From: Pyrocephalus nanus
Taxonomy: Eukaryota; Chordata; Aves; Passeriformes; Tyrannidae
Direction: 5' to 3'
Assembly: GCA_038380795.1 (NCBI GenBank)
Contig: CM076264.1
Span: 12,646,001 to 12,710,000 of the forward strand
Length of the DNA: 64,000 nucleotides
Within the stretch, counting starts at the first letter, position 1. Every line of letters begins with the position of its first letter. The position numbers were made by a program, and so were the translations under genes. Below the pieces are notes generated by a model. It did not search any database and was not told the origin of the DNA. It saw only the letters and a list, made by a program, of their open reading frames with translations. Positions 25,928 through 36,537 of the stretch are shown here, piece after piece.

Positions 25928-28046
25928 GTAATAATCATGTGGAAAATGAAATAGTTTTAAAGGCCTCTTGATGAAGATGAACACAAAATCCAAGATTATT
26001 TTTTCTTTGGGAATAAAGTCCAGGTAGACCTCCATCAGTAATTTTTTCTTGAGAATTGAGGCAGAATAAAAGCAAGGAAGGCATTGCAAATTTTTTTTAT
26101 TTTTTTGAAACTAGCAGAGGAGTTTAGTGCAATGGAAGGTCATATATCAGACAAAAGCGAGCTGCAAAAAAAAAGGTACATTTTATTGCATCCTTAAGCT
26201 TGAAAAATAACTTTGGAACAAAGAGACTCTTGGATTTGATGTACAGTGGGCATATACCCAGGGAGAGCAGCAGTGACTTTTTGTGTCTGGTTCTGTAGAC
26301 AGCCTGTGGCATACCTTCACTGTTCCACTTGAGAGTACAACTTTACAGCAGACTGGAATCACAGAAAACCATGGCTGAAGGTGATGCTGAGAAGTCACTT
26401 AGTTCTAGCTTTAGCACTGAATTGGGTGGAAGAATTTGTTTTAGAAGTTATTTGTTGCTTTAGGCCTAAAAGAAATGAAAATGCTTGCTCACCAGGATTT
26501 TATTTTGGTGTCCTTAATTTGATGTGATTCATTTGGCCATTGAGAAGAATATAATCTCTGTAAGGCAGGCAGAGCTGAATTGGGTGTGTAGCAGCTCTTA
26601 AACCATCACAGTCTGAAACTCAGTGCATTAAGCCATTACCAGTTTCAGATTGTTTTATATGCTGGATTGAAAACTGTGGCAATTCAGGAGTTGCTACATT
26701 CAGCCATCTCTGCAGCAGACTCTGGGAGAAATGGCATAAACTGCTTGAGCAATTCCAGTTTAGTCCTACACCTCACATGGATTACAGAGTGCTTTCATGG
26801 CAGGCAGATTTAGTACTTCTGTAGTATTTCTGTCATGGTAGGACCATTTCAGAAGATTATTATAAACACTGTTGATGCTGAGTGCAAAGTCACAGCTGTT
26901 TATTCTTTAAAAGCAGTGCTTAATTCTTCTAAAGAGTGCCTCATTTACCTACATCTATTTTTATTTTTTTAACTATACAGCATCAGCAAACAAGGAACTG
27001 GAAACACAGATGGACCCGAATCTCCATATGGCAGTTATTTTTTTAAGAGTGATCTTTTTGTTTGTATAAAGACAGGACTGAATGTGAACAACTCCTGACA
27101 TAACTGTTCTCCAAACCTCAGTGTTCTCAGTATCTCTTATGAAAATCAGTGACAGTCTAATTTTCATCTCCTGGGCTACCAATTGTATGAACTTCATTTT
27201 GGAATTCACATTTGAAGTGAATCAAGATGTTTTGTACTACAGAAGACCAACACTGAGTGCTTTAAAGGCCCAAAGTAGGGAAATAAGAGAGCATGTCTAC
27301 CAGTTAAGACTGGGGCAGCTATTCTGGGAAACAGGTGCCTAAAATGATTTAAATTATTTGATGCAAATTTTATGCACTTTGTCAGGCCATTCTAGTGTTT
27401 AGCTGAGGCTTGATTTCAGTGTGGAATATATTTTATGGCATGGCATGGTGGTGTATCGCGGCCCAGCCAGTGAACCATCTCTGCAGGACACTGTAAAGAG
27501 CAAACAGTAATCACTCATGAATGTGGAGAGAAATGCTGGTTTAGCTGTTGGGCTCGAGGAAGCAGCATCACTGGAAAAAGCAGCATTTGAAAAGCTGCTA
27601 TTTTCCATTAGATATGTCGTTTCAAGGACAAATAGCCTAATTACACTCCAAAGCCTCTGACACCTCTGCAGGAGCTTAGGCTTTTTGTTTCTTCTCCCTT
27701 TCCCCAAGCCAGCCCTGTAATTATGTCAAAAGCAGCCACCTTTGTCCTTTTTGCACCACCTATTTTCAAAGGCATTCTCCTGACTCACACAATAGTGTGG
27801 GTTTTTTCTAGAAAACTTATTTTTTACTGTATCCTTAACATTTTGGGTAATACAGGTAGAACATGCATTTGAACATATGTTTAGGAAAAAAAAATTCCCT
27901 TTGTTTCAAATGAGTAACCAACTCATGTATATATAGGTTTTTATACATTTGTGTATGGTTGCTGTAGGTGGAGTCTTTCACCAAATGAGCAAAAACCTTT
28001 AATAGGTGTTTGCCATAAACCAACACCCTTCCACCATCCCCCCCTC

Positions 28047-28066
28047 AAAAAAAAAAAAAAAAAAAA
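28047..28066. repeat. Poly-A tract (about 20 A)
   Basis: The run follows a C-rich stretch. No element is recognised upstream of it. Confidence 0.85.
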
Positions 28067-28905
28067 GGGTAATACATAGACTTTCTTGAAAGAAGTAATT
28101 TCATTCTGGTCTTTTGCCTAACAGTAATGTATTTCTAGAGTCCTGTTGAAGAAGATTGTAATCACAAAAGGAGTAATTTTTCAGGGTATTCTCTTGTGGT
28201 ATTCTGTAGGATCTGGAAGGGATGAAATCCTTCTCAGAGTAAAAAAAGGCTCCTTTGCTTGGAGCCCCTCTATGTTGGAAGAAGATGTTGTCACTTCTTG
28301 TTCAAACATGATGGTAATGTCCCAGACACTGACAGTAGATGTACTATGGTATGTGAGAAAGAATATGATTACAGAGACAAAAAGGGAATAAGGGATTTTG
28401 TGTTTTTAAGGCTGATGTGGAAACTGCCTGTTTAAATTTTTGTTTCGTCAGTGTTGTGATGATTTTTTTTTTAATTTCAATATCTTGTAGTTACTACCAG
28501 TTGTGGTTTCTGCTACACATCTTGCAGCATCTTTATTGCTTCCTCTTCATCACTCAAAAAAAAGTTTTTAGTAAATTGCAAATTTCTGAAGCTTACCCAT
28601 CTGAAGTAAAATATACTGTGGTTATTGAGGCCAGTAACTTGACACATTAAAACTATCAGGCTTATTGCTTATGTCTAATGTGCAGGTAGTGTCTAATTTG
28701 CAAACTATGGGGGAGATTGTGTCATGCTGCCCTTGGTGCCTCCTCAGGACACTGGTGACAATATAGGAGGGTGCTCTCTGAGGACATAATGTACCTATGC
28801 GTGCTTCTTCACTATGCATCATCCAATATTCCCTTAGCATAGTGCACAGTGTGGGAGAACTTCCTGTGGTGATTGTTGGCTTGTGATAGAGCTGTTAAGT
28901 AAATT

Positions 28906-28927
28906 AAAAAAAAAAAAAAAAAAAAAA
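28906..28927. repeat. Poly-A tract (about 22 A)
   Basis: An uninterrupted A run. A retroposon tail was considered but no body was recognised. Confidence 0.85.
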
Positions 28928-29364
28928 GACAACGGTGCGTGAGAGTTGTAACTATAGAATTTTTTTCTCACTGCAAATAAACGTGTTCAGACTTTCATTA
29001 ATGTATTTATGTATGCAGGAATGATACAGAGACCAAGATGAAAACCTTCACCTCAAAAAAATAAGAACACCCAGGCGAAACAGGCTAATGCCGAGAGTGG
29101 TATGTGAAGACAGAATACAGTCGGGGCAACCAATAGCTCAGGGCCCAGCCACAAACAATGACTTCACTTTGCCTGTAGTTAGGAGTTCCAGGTCATACAG
29201 GACTGTGTTTGGCTCTGGGTGTGGTAAAACCTATGGAATATTCAGACCACTGGCAGGAAAGCTGCAATGAGTTCCTTTGTGTTCTTTTTAACCAATGAAA
29301 TTGATGTACTGAAGGAAGTGGTTTGCTTTTCAAAGATGGGTATTTGGGCAAGGTAGAATGTCAC

Positions 29365-29764
29365 CATAATATAAGGAAAGGCATTGGGATTGTTCAGCCT
29401 GGAGAAGGCTTTAGGGAGACCTAATTGCAGCCTTCCAGGATCTAAAGGGAGCCTACAAAAAAGATGGACAGAGACTTCTTGCGAGAACATGTAGTGACAG
29501 GACTAGAGGGAATGGGTTTAAACTGAAAGGGAGGAGGTTTAGCTTGGATATTAGGAAGAACTTTACTGTGAGAGTGGTGAGGCAATGGCATGGGTTGTTC
29601 AGAGAAGCTGTGGCTGCCCCAACCCTAGCAGTGTTCAAGGCCAGGTTGGATGGGGTTTTGAGCAACTTAGTCTAGTAGAAGGTATCCTTGCTCAGGTGAG
29701 GGGGGTTAGAACTAGATTATCTTTGAGGTCCCTTCCAATGCAAAGCATCATATGATTCTGTGAT
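29365..29764 (+). mobile_element. CR1 LINE, 5'-truncated 3' end
   Basis: About 400 bp of CR1. It has the 'TTCAGCCTGGAGAAGG' segment, the degraded ORF2 C-terminus and the 3' UTR, ending in a diverged octamer repeat (CATATGATTCTGTGAT). It carries more substitutions than the 7.5-kb copy, suggesting an older insertion. The minus-strand frame at 29453-29665 is a shadow of this element. Confidence 0.93.
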
Positions 29765-29797
29765 AATATTTCTGACTAGCTCTTGTCCCAGCCTAAA

Positions 29798-29829
29798 TCT
29801 CATGGAAGTCTAGTCTCATGGAAGTGTAG
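29798..29829. repeat. 16-bp tandem duplication
   Basis: TCTCATGGAAGTCTAG is followed directly by TCTCATGGAAGTGTAG, one mismatch in 16. It lies about 30 bp beyond the CR1 3' end. Confidence 0.85.
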
Positions 29830-30323
29830 AGTGCACTTTCTTTGCTGTTTCATGTCACAAGAGTCACTACATCCTGTAGACTTATGCAGAAGAAATGTCA
29901 TCTGCTTGACTTGTCAACTTAAGGACATTAGAAGTCATCATCAACTCTACTTGATTCTATGAGCTCAAAATACAGTAGTTCCTCTGTGCAATGAGACTTT
30001 TTAGAAATGAGATTTGGGACATTCTAGTAGTGGGCACAACATATTGTTAATGGGGAAATCTCTAGCAGGTCTTTGGGCTCCTAGGGGACTCCAGGAGTTG
30101 TGCTGCTTGTTTATGCAAGCAATAGCTGTGAAGGAGATGTGTTGTGATTTTTTTTTTTTTTTTAAATCTTTTTATGCCCCTCCCAAGCATGAAACTTAAT
30201 TGAATTTCAAGGATTTGGACGGTTTTTTTAGGTTGATGGGAATTTATGCTTTTGTTTAGCAGCTAATGTAAACAAAAGAGCAGATCTGCACTGTTGTTAC
30301 TACCTTCTCTCTGTTCTGCCTAG

Positions 30324-30357
30324 CTGCCTGATGCTGCAGATGTCTGAACTGCTGCTG
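30324..30357 (+). other. Candidate 34-nt internal exon
   Basis: The 34 bases are preceded by a strong polypyrimidine tract ending in CCTAG and followed by GTGAGT, a near-ideal splice donor. An ATG at 30331 lies inside. If the donor is not used, the frame runs 33 codons to a stop at 30430-30432. The product is not one I recognise. Good splice signals also occur by chance, so this is a prediction only. Its position about 130 bp upstream of the CRE makes it part of the same candidate promoter region. Confidence 0.3.
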
Positions 30358-30488
30358 GTGAGTGCTACAGGAGGCTATTCAGCTTCCCTTTGCAGTCTGC
30401 TCTATCCCCTGATTCTCCAGGAGATACTGTAGCTGTGGCTGCAGATTAGATTTTTCTCTCCCTCCCCCTGCGAGACCTCTGTGTGCTT

Positions 30489-30496
30489 TGACGTCA
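30489..30496. promoter_or_regulatory. CRE palindrome TGACGTCA
   Basis: An exact CREB/ATF consensus, and the only intact full CRE I noticed in the window. The retained CpG in an otherwise CpG-poor window argues that the site is unmethylated in the germline or under selection. Confidence 0.7.
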
Positions 30497-30511
30497 TGTG
30501 TGCTCCTTTCA

Positions 30512-30526
30512 GTTGCCATAGCAGCC
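30512..30526. promoter_or_regulatory. RFX-type X-box
   Basis: GTTGCCATAGCAGCC closely matches the inverted-repeat X-box bound by RFX proteins (GTTGCCATGGTAAC-like), with one weaker half. It lies 15 bp from the CRE, and CRE plus X-box pairs are found in several vertebrate promoters. Binding is inferred from sequence only. Confidence 0.5.
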
Positions 30527-30620
30527 CCATTCCCCAAGCTCTGCCTGTCTCCTCTGGTAGGTTCTACAATGGTACAGCCAGCATCACGCTGCACAATGGT
30601 TTCCAGGCAGTGAAAGAGCG

Positions 30621-30630
30621 TGATTCAGCA
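30621..30630. promoter_or_regulatory. MARE-like site
   Basis: TGATTCAGCA, reverse TGCTGAATCA, matches a Maf/NRL/NRF2 half-MARE with an AP-1-like core. Support comes only from its setting between the CRE and the TATA box. Confidence 0.35.
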
Positions 30631-30776
30631 AGCCACTCTTCCCCCCCTCCCCCTTTTATTTCATTATTATCAGACATTTTGCCTCCCCTTTTTCTGTTCT
30701 GTTCTACCCTATCCCCCAGGCTTTTATTCAGTTCTTTAAAGGAAAACGGTGATTTACCTTGAAACCAGCTGCCCAT

Positions 30777-30860
30777 CTTTCTTTTTTTCTTTCTTTTTTT
30801 TTTTCTTTTTTCTTTTTAATTTAAATTTTACTATCATAATTATTTTATTGATTTTTTTTT
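30777..30860. repeat. T/C-rich low-complexity tract
   Basis: Interrupted poly-T with scattered C, lying between the CRE patch and the TATA box. It could act as a nucleosome-poor spacer. Confidence 0.8.
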
Positions 30861-30868
30861 CCTATTAT

Positions 30869-30986
30869 TATAAATAGCACGTTTTTTCCTCGGCACTGTT
30901 TGGAATGTGATTTAAAAATATCACCCAAAGTCGCAGTTTGGGGAAGAGGTTTCTGGACGAGGAGAATAGCTCGCAAGCAAGGAATG
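30869..30986 (+). promoter_or_regulatory. TATA box and candidate first exon
   Basis: TATAAATAG at 30869-30877 is a good TATA box and would place a start near 30895-30905. From there about 85 bp of CpG-containing sequence run to ATG|GTAGGT, a fair splice donor between 30986 and 30987. The ATG at 30984-30986 would be the last codon before the junction if used as a start. CpG density stays raised to about 31.4 kb (GGTCGTGG, CCGGCGG, TAGCGC), as in the 5' end of a gene. I cannot name the gene, and no downstream exon was identified. The 139-codon minus-strand frame at 30845-31264 covers this patch and is probably a chance frame. Confidence 0.45.
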
Positions 30987-31572
30987 GTAGGTGTTGACGC
31001 TAATGTTCTTTGACTAACTGCTTTCGCAGGGTGGGGTGATGAATATTGATTGCTGTTTAAAACAAAACCCAAAACAAAACAGGGCAGAGGGGGAGAGAGA
31101 CATAGGTTAATGAAGTAAATTGCTAACCAAAGCAAGAAGGCTGCACCTGTCCATTTTGTGGCCAGAGAAGCATAATTTTCCTGTGTTCGGGTGTGTATGA
31201 TCTGTAATGTTTGGGCGCTATAGGTGACCGGCGGTCGTGGGAGCAGGGCTGGGGGGTACATCATGGATAGGAGTGTGATAGCGCTGGCTCATGTAAACAG
31301 TAGCGTTTTACTCAGCCTCATCACCTCTAATGCTGCTTGGGGGCTTTGGGGGGAAGGAGGTGTCTTGGCTTGCAATTCAGTAGAAATGAGTACGTTATGT
31401 AGGTTATGTGGTCCATACAGAGCCGTATAAAATTTGGATGTTTGAAAATAAAGAGAGGATAAGCAACTAGGAGATTCAGAGGGCAGAAGTCTTGGCCTTT
31501 TGCAAAGTGGGTGAATAGAAAAAAAAAAAAAAAGTCTGTGTGGGGAGAAGTGAGTGTTTGACAAATCTTGTT

Positions 31573-31589
31573 GGGGGTGGGGGTGGGGG
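31573..31589 (+). repeat. G-rich tract, three G5 runs
   Basis: Three GGGGG blocks are separated by single T. A fourth G-run is lacking nearby, so a stable three-layer quadruplex would need a more distant run. Confidence 0.75.
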
Positions 31590-31858
31590 TTGTTTTTAAG
31601 AAAGTGGCCTTTAATCATCACTCTTATACATTACTTGGGTGCAAGTGAACAACTTGGCCCGTTGGGTTTTACAGAACCAACATGAGCTTTCAGGAGAAGT
31701 GTTTACAGCAAGCTACCAGCCAGTTATTTTACAAAAGAGAATTAACCATCTGTAGATACTGCAGTGAAATCAATGTTGCTTTGCAGGGAAATCCTCTGAC
31801 AGCAAAGCTACTTCTACAGGAAGAAATGTTGGTTTGGTTTTGTGTGGGGTTTGGGTGG

Positions 31859-31897
31859 TTTTTTTTGGTTTGTTTTTTTTTTTTTTTTTTTTTTTTT
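31859..31897. repeat. Poly-T tract
   Basis: A long T-rich stretch including about 25 consecutive T, followed by CAG. It resembles a splice acceptor by composition, but no exon was recognised after it. Confidence 0.85.
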
Positions 31898-34125
31898 CAG
31901 CAGAGAGACATTATTAAAAATAATACAAATTTTGACTTGGATAATTAGGTGTTAGAGCATTTTTCAATAAGCTGGAGGTGCTTCCAGTGAACCATGATGG
32001 GCATGTTTCACAGCATTCGTGTACAAGGTGATTGTAAGCTTGTTTACATGGGCTCTTTTTGCTGCATAGCTTCATGATATCCTCAGTGCAACCTTCCCCT
32101 CCTCTGATGTGTTCACTGTGAGTTTTGCCAGGGACTTTTTTAGAGACAGAGGAATCTGCAGTCAGCTTGCTGGAGGACACAGAGCTTGTCCTGCAAGCCC
32201 AGCTACAGAAAAAGAGAGCAGGATGGTGTTGGTATTGCACAGGGCTGTTTGTCTTTGCTCACATGTAACCTGTCTTTGGTCTTCATGCCTTTGGAAAAGT
32301 GGAGTGCACCAAACCTCTCATATTTTAACCCTCTTTCAAAACAGTGCTGGGTAGTCATTGGTCAGGAATACTCTGGAGTAATATTTTTTTCTGTGGTCCT
32401 CCTGCTGTGTGCTCTCTTCCTGCTAGGAAAGGTGGCATAGAAATACCTTTTCAATTGGTTCAGCTAATGACTTGTCTTACAGGGATGCAGATGTCAATGA
32501 CAATGATTTGACCTCAGCCATTAAACAATATTCTTTTTCCCTGACTCTCAGTAAACTGCACTCTTGTGAATTGCTCTCTTCTGCTGTTTCAGAACATGCA
32601 TAATATGTCAGGGTCCTGTTGTAATTATGGTTTTGTTGAAGAGTATTAGGATTATCCTAAATAGGATACGGACAGAAATCACTTACCATGAAAAATAAGT
32701 TACCTTCAGCTGCCTGTCTGTCTGCTTGGAAAATGTCCTTCTCATTGTTAAAAAGCTCCTTCAGTGCACATACATATTTTTATGAGCAGACCTTGGGGAT
32801 GAGTGTTTTCTTGCAGGTTTGGACTTTCCTCCCCACTCCCCCACAGCCCCAGTCAGTGGCTGGAATGTTTGCAGCCCTTTTTTAGAGGTTTAACAGTACT
32901 GGATCAATAGGCCATCAATCAGTGTTACAATACTGTGATCTGGCTTGTGAAAGCAAAGAGCGCTATCAAAATTTCACTGCTGTGGTATTGGACAGTGTCA
33001 TAAAGTTCACTTGTTGTTTGCAGTGCATTGCAAAACTCATCCAATTTAAGGAAGAGCTAAAGGAGAGGCCCAAAGGAGGATGGTTTTAGCATTGCTATTG
33101 CAGACGACATTATAGTTTTGTTAAGACTTGGAAAACAGAAAAGCTGCATTTAGGGAAATGTCTCCAGCTTTAAAATCGGTAACCTCTTAAACTGTTGTTC
33201 AGTAGAAACTACCCAGCTCATTAGACAATTCCAAATTACAGAAAATATTGTCGATAAATTTTCACAGCTTGCTGATAAATTTTCAAATTAAAGTAAGGTG
33301 GCTTATCTTTGTTTGTTTTTATGTCAAGCGTCTATACCCATAGCCCCTCCCATTCCACTGATTACATTTTGAGCTTATAATAGCACTACTAGAAATGATG
33401 TCCTAAAAGCCTGGTGATTGCGGTATTACCACAGTTGCTGCTCTGTTATGTCATCAGGAGTAAAGGAGGGAGACTTCCCTATCTCACCCTGTATTATTGG
33501 ACAATAATACTGAATATAGATATATTCTGGCTCTCAATGCTCATAGTCTGCTACCCTTATCTGTGATTCTTGCACACTTATGGTTTTGAAGGCTACTTGC
33601 AAGAAAAATAAGCCCTCATGAAAGGGCAGCAGTTAAAATTAAAAAATGCTGCACTTGCTGTGAATTTTTTTTTTTCCCTTCTGGCAGCACCATCTGTGGA
33701 GGCAGATATAAGAAGAAGCCTTTCACAGAAACAAAATCCTTTGTACTCGGTTAACTGTCTAAAAGTGATGGTCTAAAATGGAAAACAACATACAATTTTA
33801 ATTAACACCTGAAATACCAGGTATTAGGGCTATGTTACCTATTATTTGTGATAATGACATTAAAGTAGAGACAAAAAGCAGTATAGGGCATGGGACAGAA
33901 TTTCACATTGCCCTGCTCACTATTTGCAAAAGTTACACGGCTGTCCTTGAGTTGCTATACTGTGCTCTAGCCTGATAGCTGTAGCTTTGTTAGCAAGCTT
34001 TAGAATCTGTCTCGGCCAGTTGTTAGAAGAGAAGAACAGGAAATTCAGGTCCCAGTACTTTCCAGTCTCATTTGTTTGCTATAAAGTGAGATTTTCTTTT
34101 AAAGAATTTTGTGTATGAATTCAAT

Positions 34126-34144
34126 AGTGGTGGTGGTGGTGGTG
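34126..34144. repeat. (GGT)6 microsatellite
   Basis: About six GGT units are seen directly. Confidence 0.9.
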
Positions 34145-34993
34145 TGTTCTTCTTGGCTTCATCTCTACAGAAGGGATGTGAGGTCATGAAAAAAGCTGGA
34201 GGTTCACAAAAGACTTCCAGTCAAGTCAGTAGCTACTTCACAGAATTCTACACGAAGAGGTCAGTAACCCAGGAAATTAGGAACTGCAATTTGACATGGG
34301 TTTTCAGGAAGCCTGAGATCACTGAACGCAGTTCAGTGAAGTATAGTGGGACCTCTCTTGTTAGGCAGCGATTTTCTCATGAGGATTTTTAATTTTCTAT
34401 TTTTGGTACAAAGTTTTAGTTTTCTTCTGAGATGTTTCAAAACATGTTGTGGTACAGGGGAAAGAAAATGTTGCCCAAACCTTCCACTTAATAGTAATCT
34501 TTCAATTTTGTTCAGTGATGAGACACCAGAGCACTGCGTGTTTGATTTTTCAATCTCTTATTCACTGTCTTAATACCACAGCATTTGCTTTTTACCACAT
34601 TTCTTGAGGTTATCTCTCATGAACTTTGGCAGTAGAACTTCTTTTGTGATGTTTTGTTGTTGAAGAGGATGCTAGTTTGAAAAATAGCAGTAATTCTCAG
34701 GCCTTTTCTTATGCCTGTATGTATCCATATCACATAGTTTTTAAAGCTGTTAATAATGCTACAAGTCAAATTTAATTTCCATTCCCAGATATCAGTGACA
34801 GATGTACCTATCTCAACTTCTTATAAGTAAAGTTTTTGCTCTTCCTTATTCCAAAGAAAAATTTGAAGATCTGACCTGAGAAAGATAGTATAGACACAAA
34901 AATAATTATTTTAGAACAGTTTGTGACTTTTTTGTCACCATCTGTTGCAATTTGAACAGACTTGAATATGTGCTCTTGAGAACTAGGGCCTTG

Positions 34994-35028
34994 ATTTTTT
35001 TTATTTTTTTTTTTTTTTTTTTTTTTTT
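34994..35028. repeat. Poly-T tract
   Basis: About 35 bases, nearly all T with one A. Confidence 0.9.
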
Positions 35029-36343
35029 GGTGGTAGAGGAATAACCGTGACACACTTCCCCCATCTAAACAGCATTTTGTTCTGCATTATTTTCTGTGGT
35101 ACAGATACTGCCTGAACTGGATGCACTATGGCATAATCAGAGGAAAATCTTAAGTCTTTGTCATGTGGTGTGCAGATACTGATATTCTGTATTACTTTAG
35201 TTTTCTGAAATTTTCTGTTTCTATCAGATTTGAAAAATAAATCCCAAATATTTCTTTCTCTTTTTTTTGTGCTTAGGGCTAGTATTAGAAACCTGTACCA
35301 ACAGCAGGCCAGACTTAAATATCAGCAATGGCAATCCATGCATGAAGTTGATGCCTTTGAACTATTTCCTATTCATGAGACATAGCACATGCTATGATGA
35401 GTCAACAATGTATTATTTTATTAAATGATACTCCTTGGCAAAAAAAAAAAAGCCAAATATCAAAAAAATGTTTAATGCCAAAGTGCATGCTCATTTTTTT
35501 TTTCTCCTTTTTCTTTTTTTGGTGGAGGATGGAGGGAAGGAACATTATCGTTACAACTTCTTGTAATTTTTAGTGCACATTAGCATACTACTGTCATAAT
35601 GAGTTTTTCAAGTGCATAATTTTAGCATTGTATAATTATCAGATGGAGCACATCAGGAATGTGGTTTCAGTGCAAGTTTTAATATAACAAAATAATTTTA
35701 AAAAGATGCTACATATGCAGTGTTCTGAGCGCTATTTAAAATAGTAAAATCTGGTTTCCTACTGTAAAGGCCACTATTTTACAGCAATTTTTCTAACTAA
35801 TATTTTGTACCTCTTTGATTTGGCATGGGGAAAAGGAAAAGTTGGTTTGTGTCTCTGAGATGACTGAAGAAGGTTGTGATCAATCCTCATAGAGTTTTTA
35901 GATGTATATCTCTTTATCCTTGGATAGGAAAATAAAGTGTGAGAATAGTGATGAAAAGCAAGTGGTCTTTATAAAAATACTCTGTAGTTTAAACTGTCTT
36001 AAGTCTGCTAATAATTTCAATACATATTTCTTACATAATAAGTCATTTTGATTCTGATAATTTCTTTATGGTGGTTTTGGTATACATTTGGGAGATGAGG
36101 AATTTTTAGATTTCTCATGTAATCTCAATAGAATTATTGTGAAACTTTGTTACCCTTGAAGACACCCAATTTTCTGCTCCAAACAGGCTTATAATAATTT
36201 TTTCCACCCCTAATACTTATCTATATTTGTGTCGGTACAGCCACCACAACCAGCATAAACTGAGAGTCAATGGCTTTAAAAAGAAGCCAGGGATTCAGGT
36301 CTGTAGACTTCAAACAGGTCTTATGTGATTAACCTTTAACAGT

Positions 36344-36537
36344 GGCCAAATCTTACTCCTGGTGCTGTTACACCGATAAGATATGGATCCAAGTCACTGG
36401 AAGTGTTGTTACTGTTCTGTAAGGAGGTAGAACGGTTACTTGCAGATGAGGCAAAGATGGAAACAGTACACACTGACTTGGTGGACAGCAGTGGCACGAG
36501 GCTAATGTAACAGTGATGAAATGAGAGCTCTGGGGCC
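36344..36537. mobile_element. Probable ancient palindromic MITE
   Basis: The 194-bp segment begins with GGCCAAATCTTACTC and ends with the inverse-oriented GAGAGCTCTGGGGCC. Both ends carry CTGTTACA about 25 bases in, read inward. Inner arms share CCAAGTCA in opposite orientation (near 36389 and 36470). So the whole segment is an imperfect inverted repeat. The left half resembles, from memory, a common amniote palindromic repeat with a GGCCAAAT...GTTACAC...AGTCAATGGAG layout. Divergence is high, as for an old insertion. Overlapping minus-strand frames (36336-36550) derive from it. Confidence 0.5.

Larger units (their letters stand above)
18043..29364. other. Long unique non-coding stretch
   Basis: More than 11 kb without a recognised gene or dispersed element. 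It contains poly-A at 20625-20639, T/GTTT-rich sequence at 22127-22175, poly-T at 22404-22420, a TTAA-type repeat at 25911-25927, and poly-A at 28047-28066 and 28906-28927. A perfect short hairpin lies at 20029-20054. The longest frames (for example 19228-19521 plus and 27399-27707 minus) show no known domain. Conserved regulatory elements may be present but cannot be called without alignment. Confidence 0.5.
30993..36343. other. Non-coding sequence downstream of the candidate promoter
   Basis: It begins with CpG-enriched sequence to about 31.43 kb. A G-rich tract lies at 31573-31589. Low-complexity tracts lie at 31859-31897 (T-rich), 34126-34144 (GGT) and 34994-35028 (T). No exon or dispersed element was recognised in the rest. 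It would be intron if the 30.9-kb start is real. Confidence 0.45.

Noticed and set aside
30845..31264. 139-codon minus-strand open frame
   Set aside because: It overlaps the CpG-enriched TATA region, has no family motif, and its length is plausible by chance in locally GC-rich DNA.
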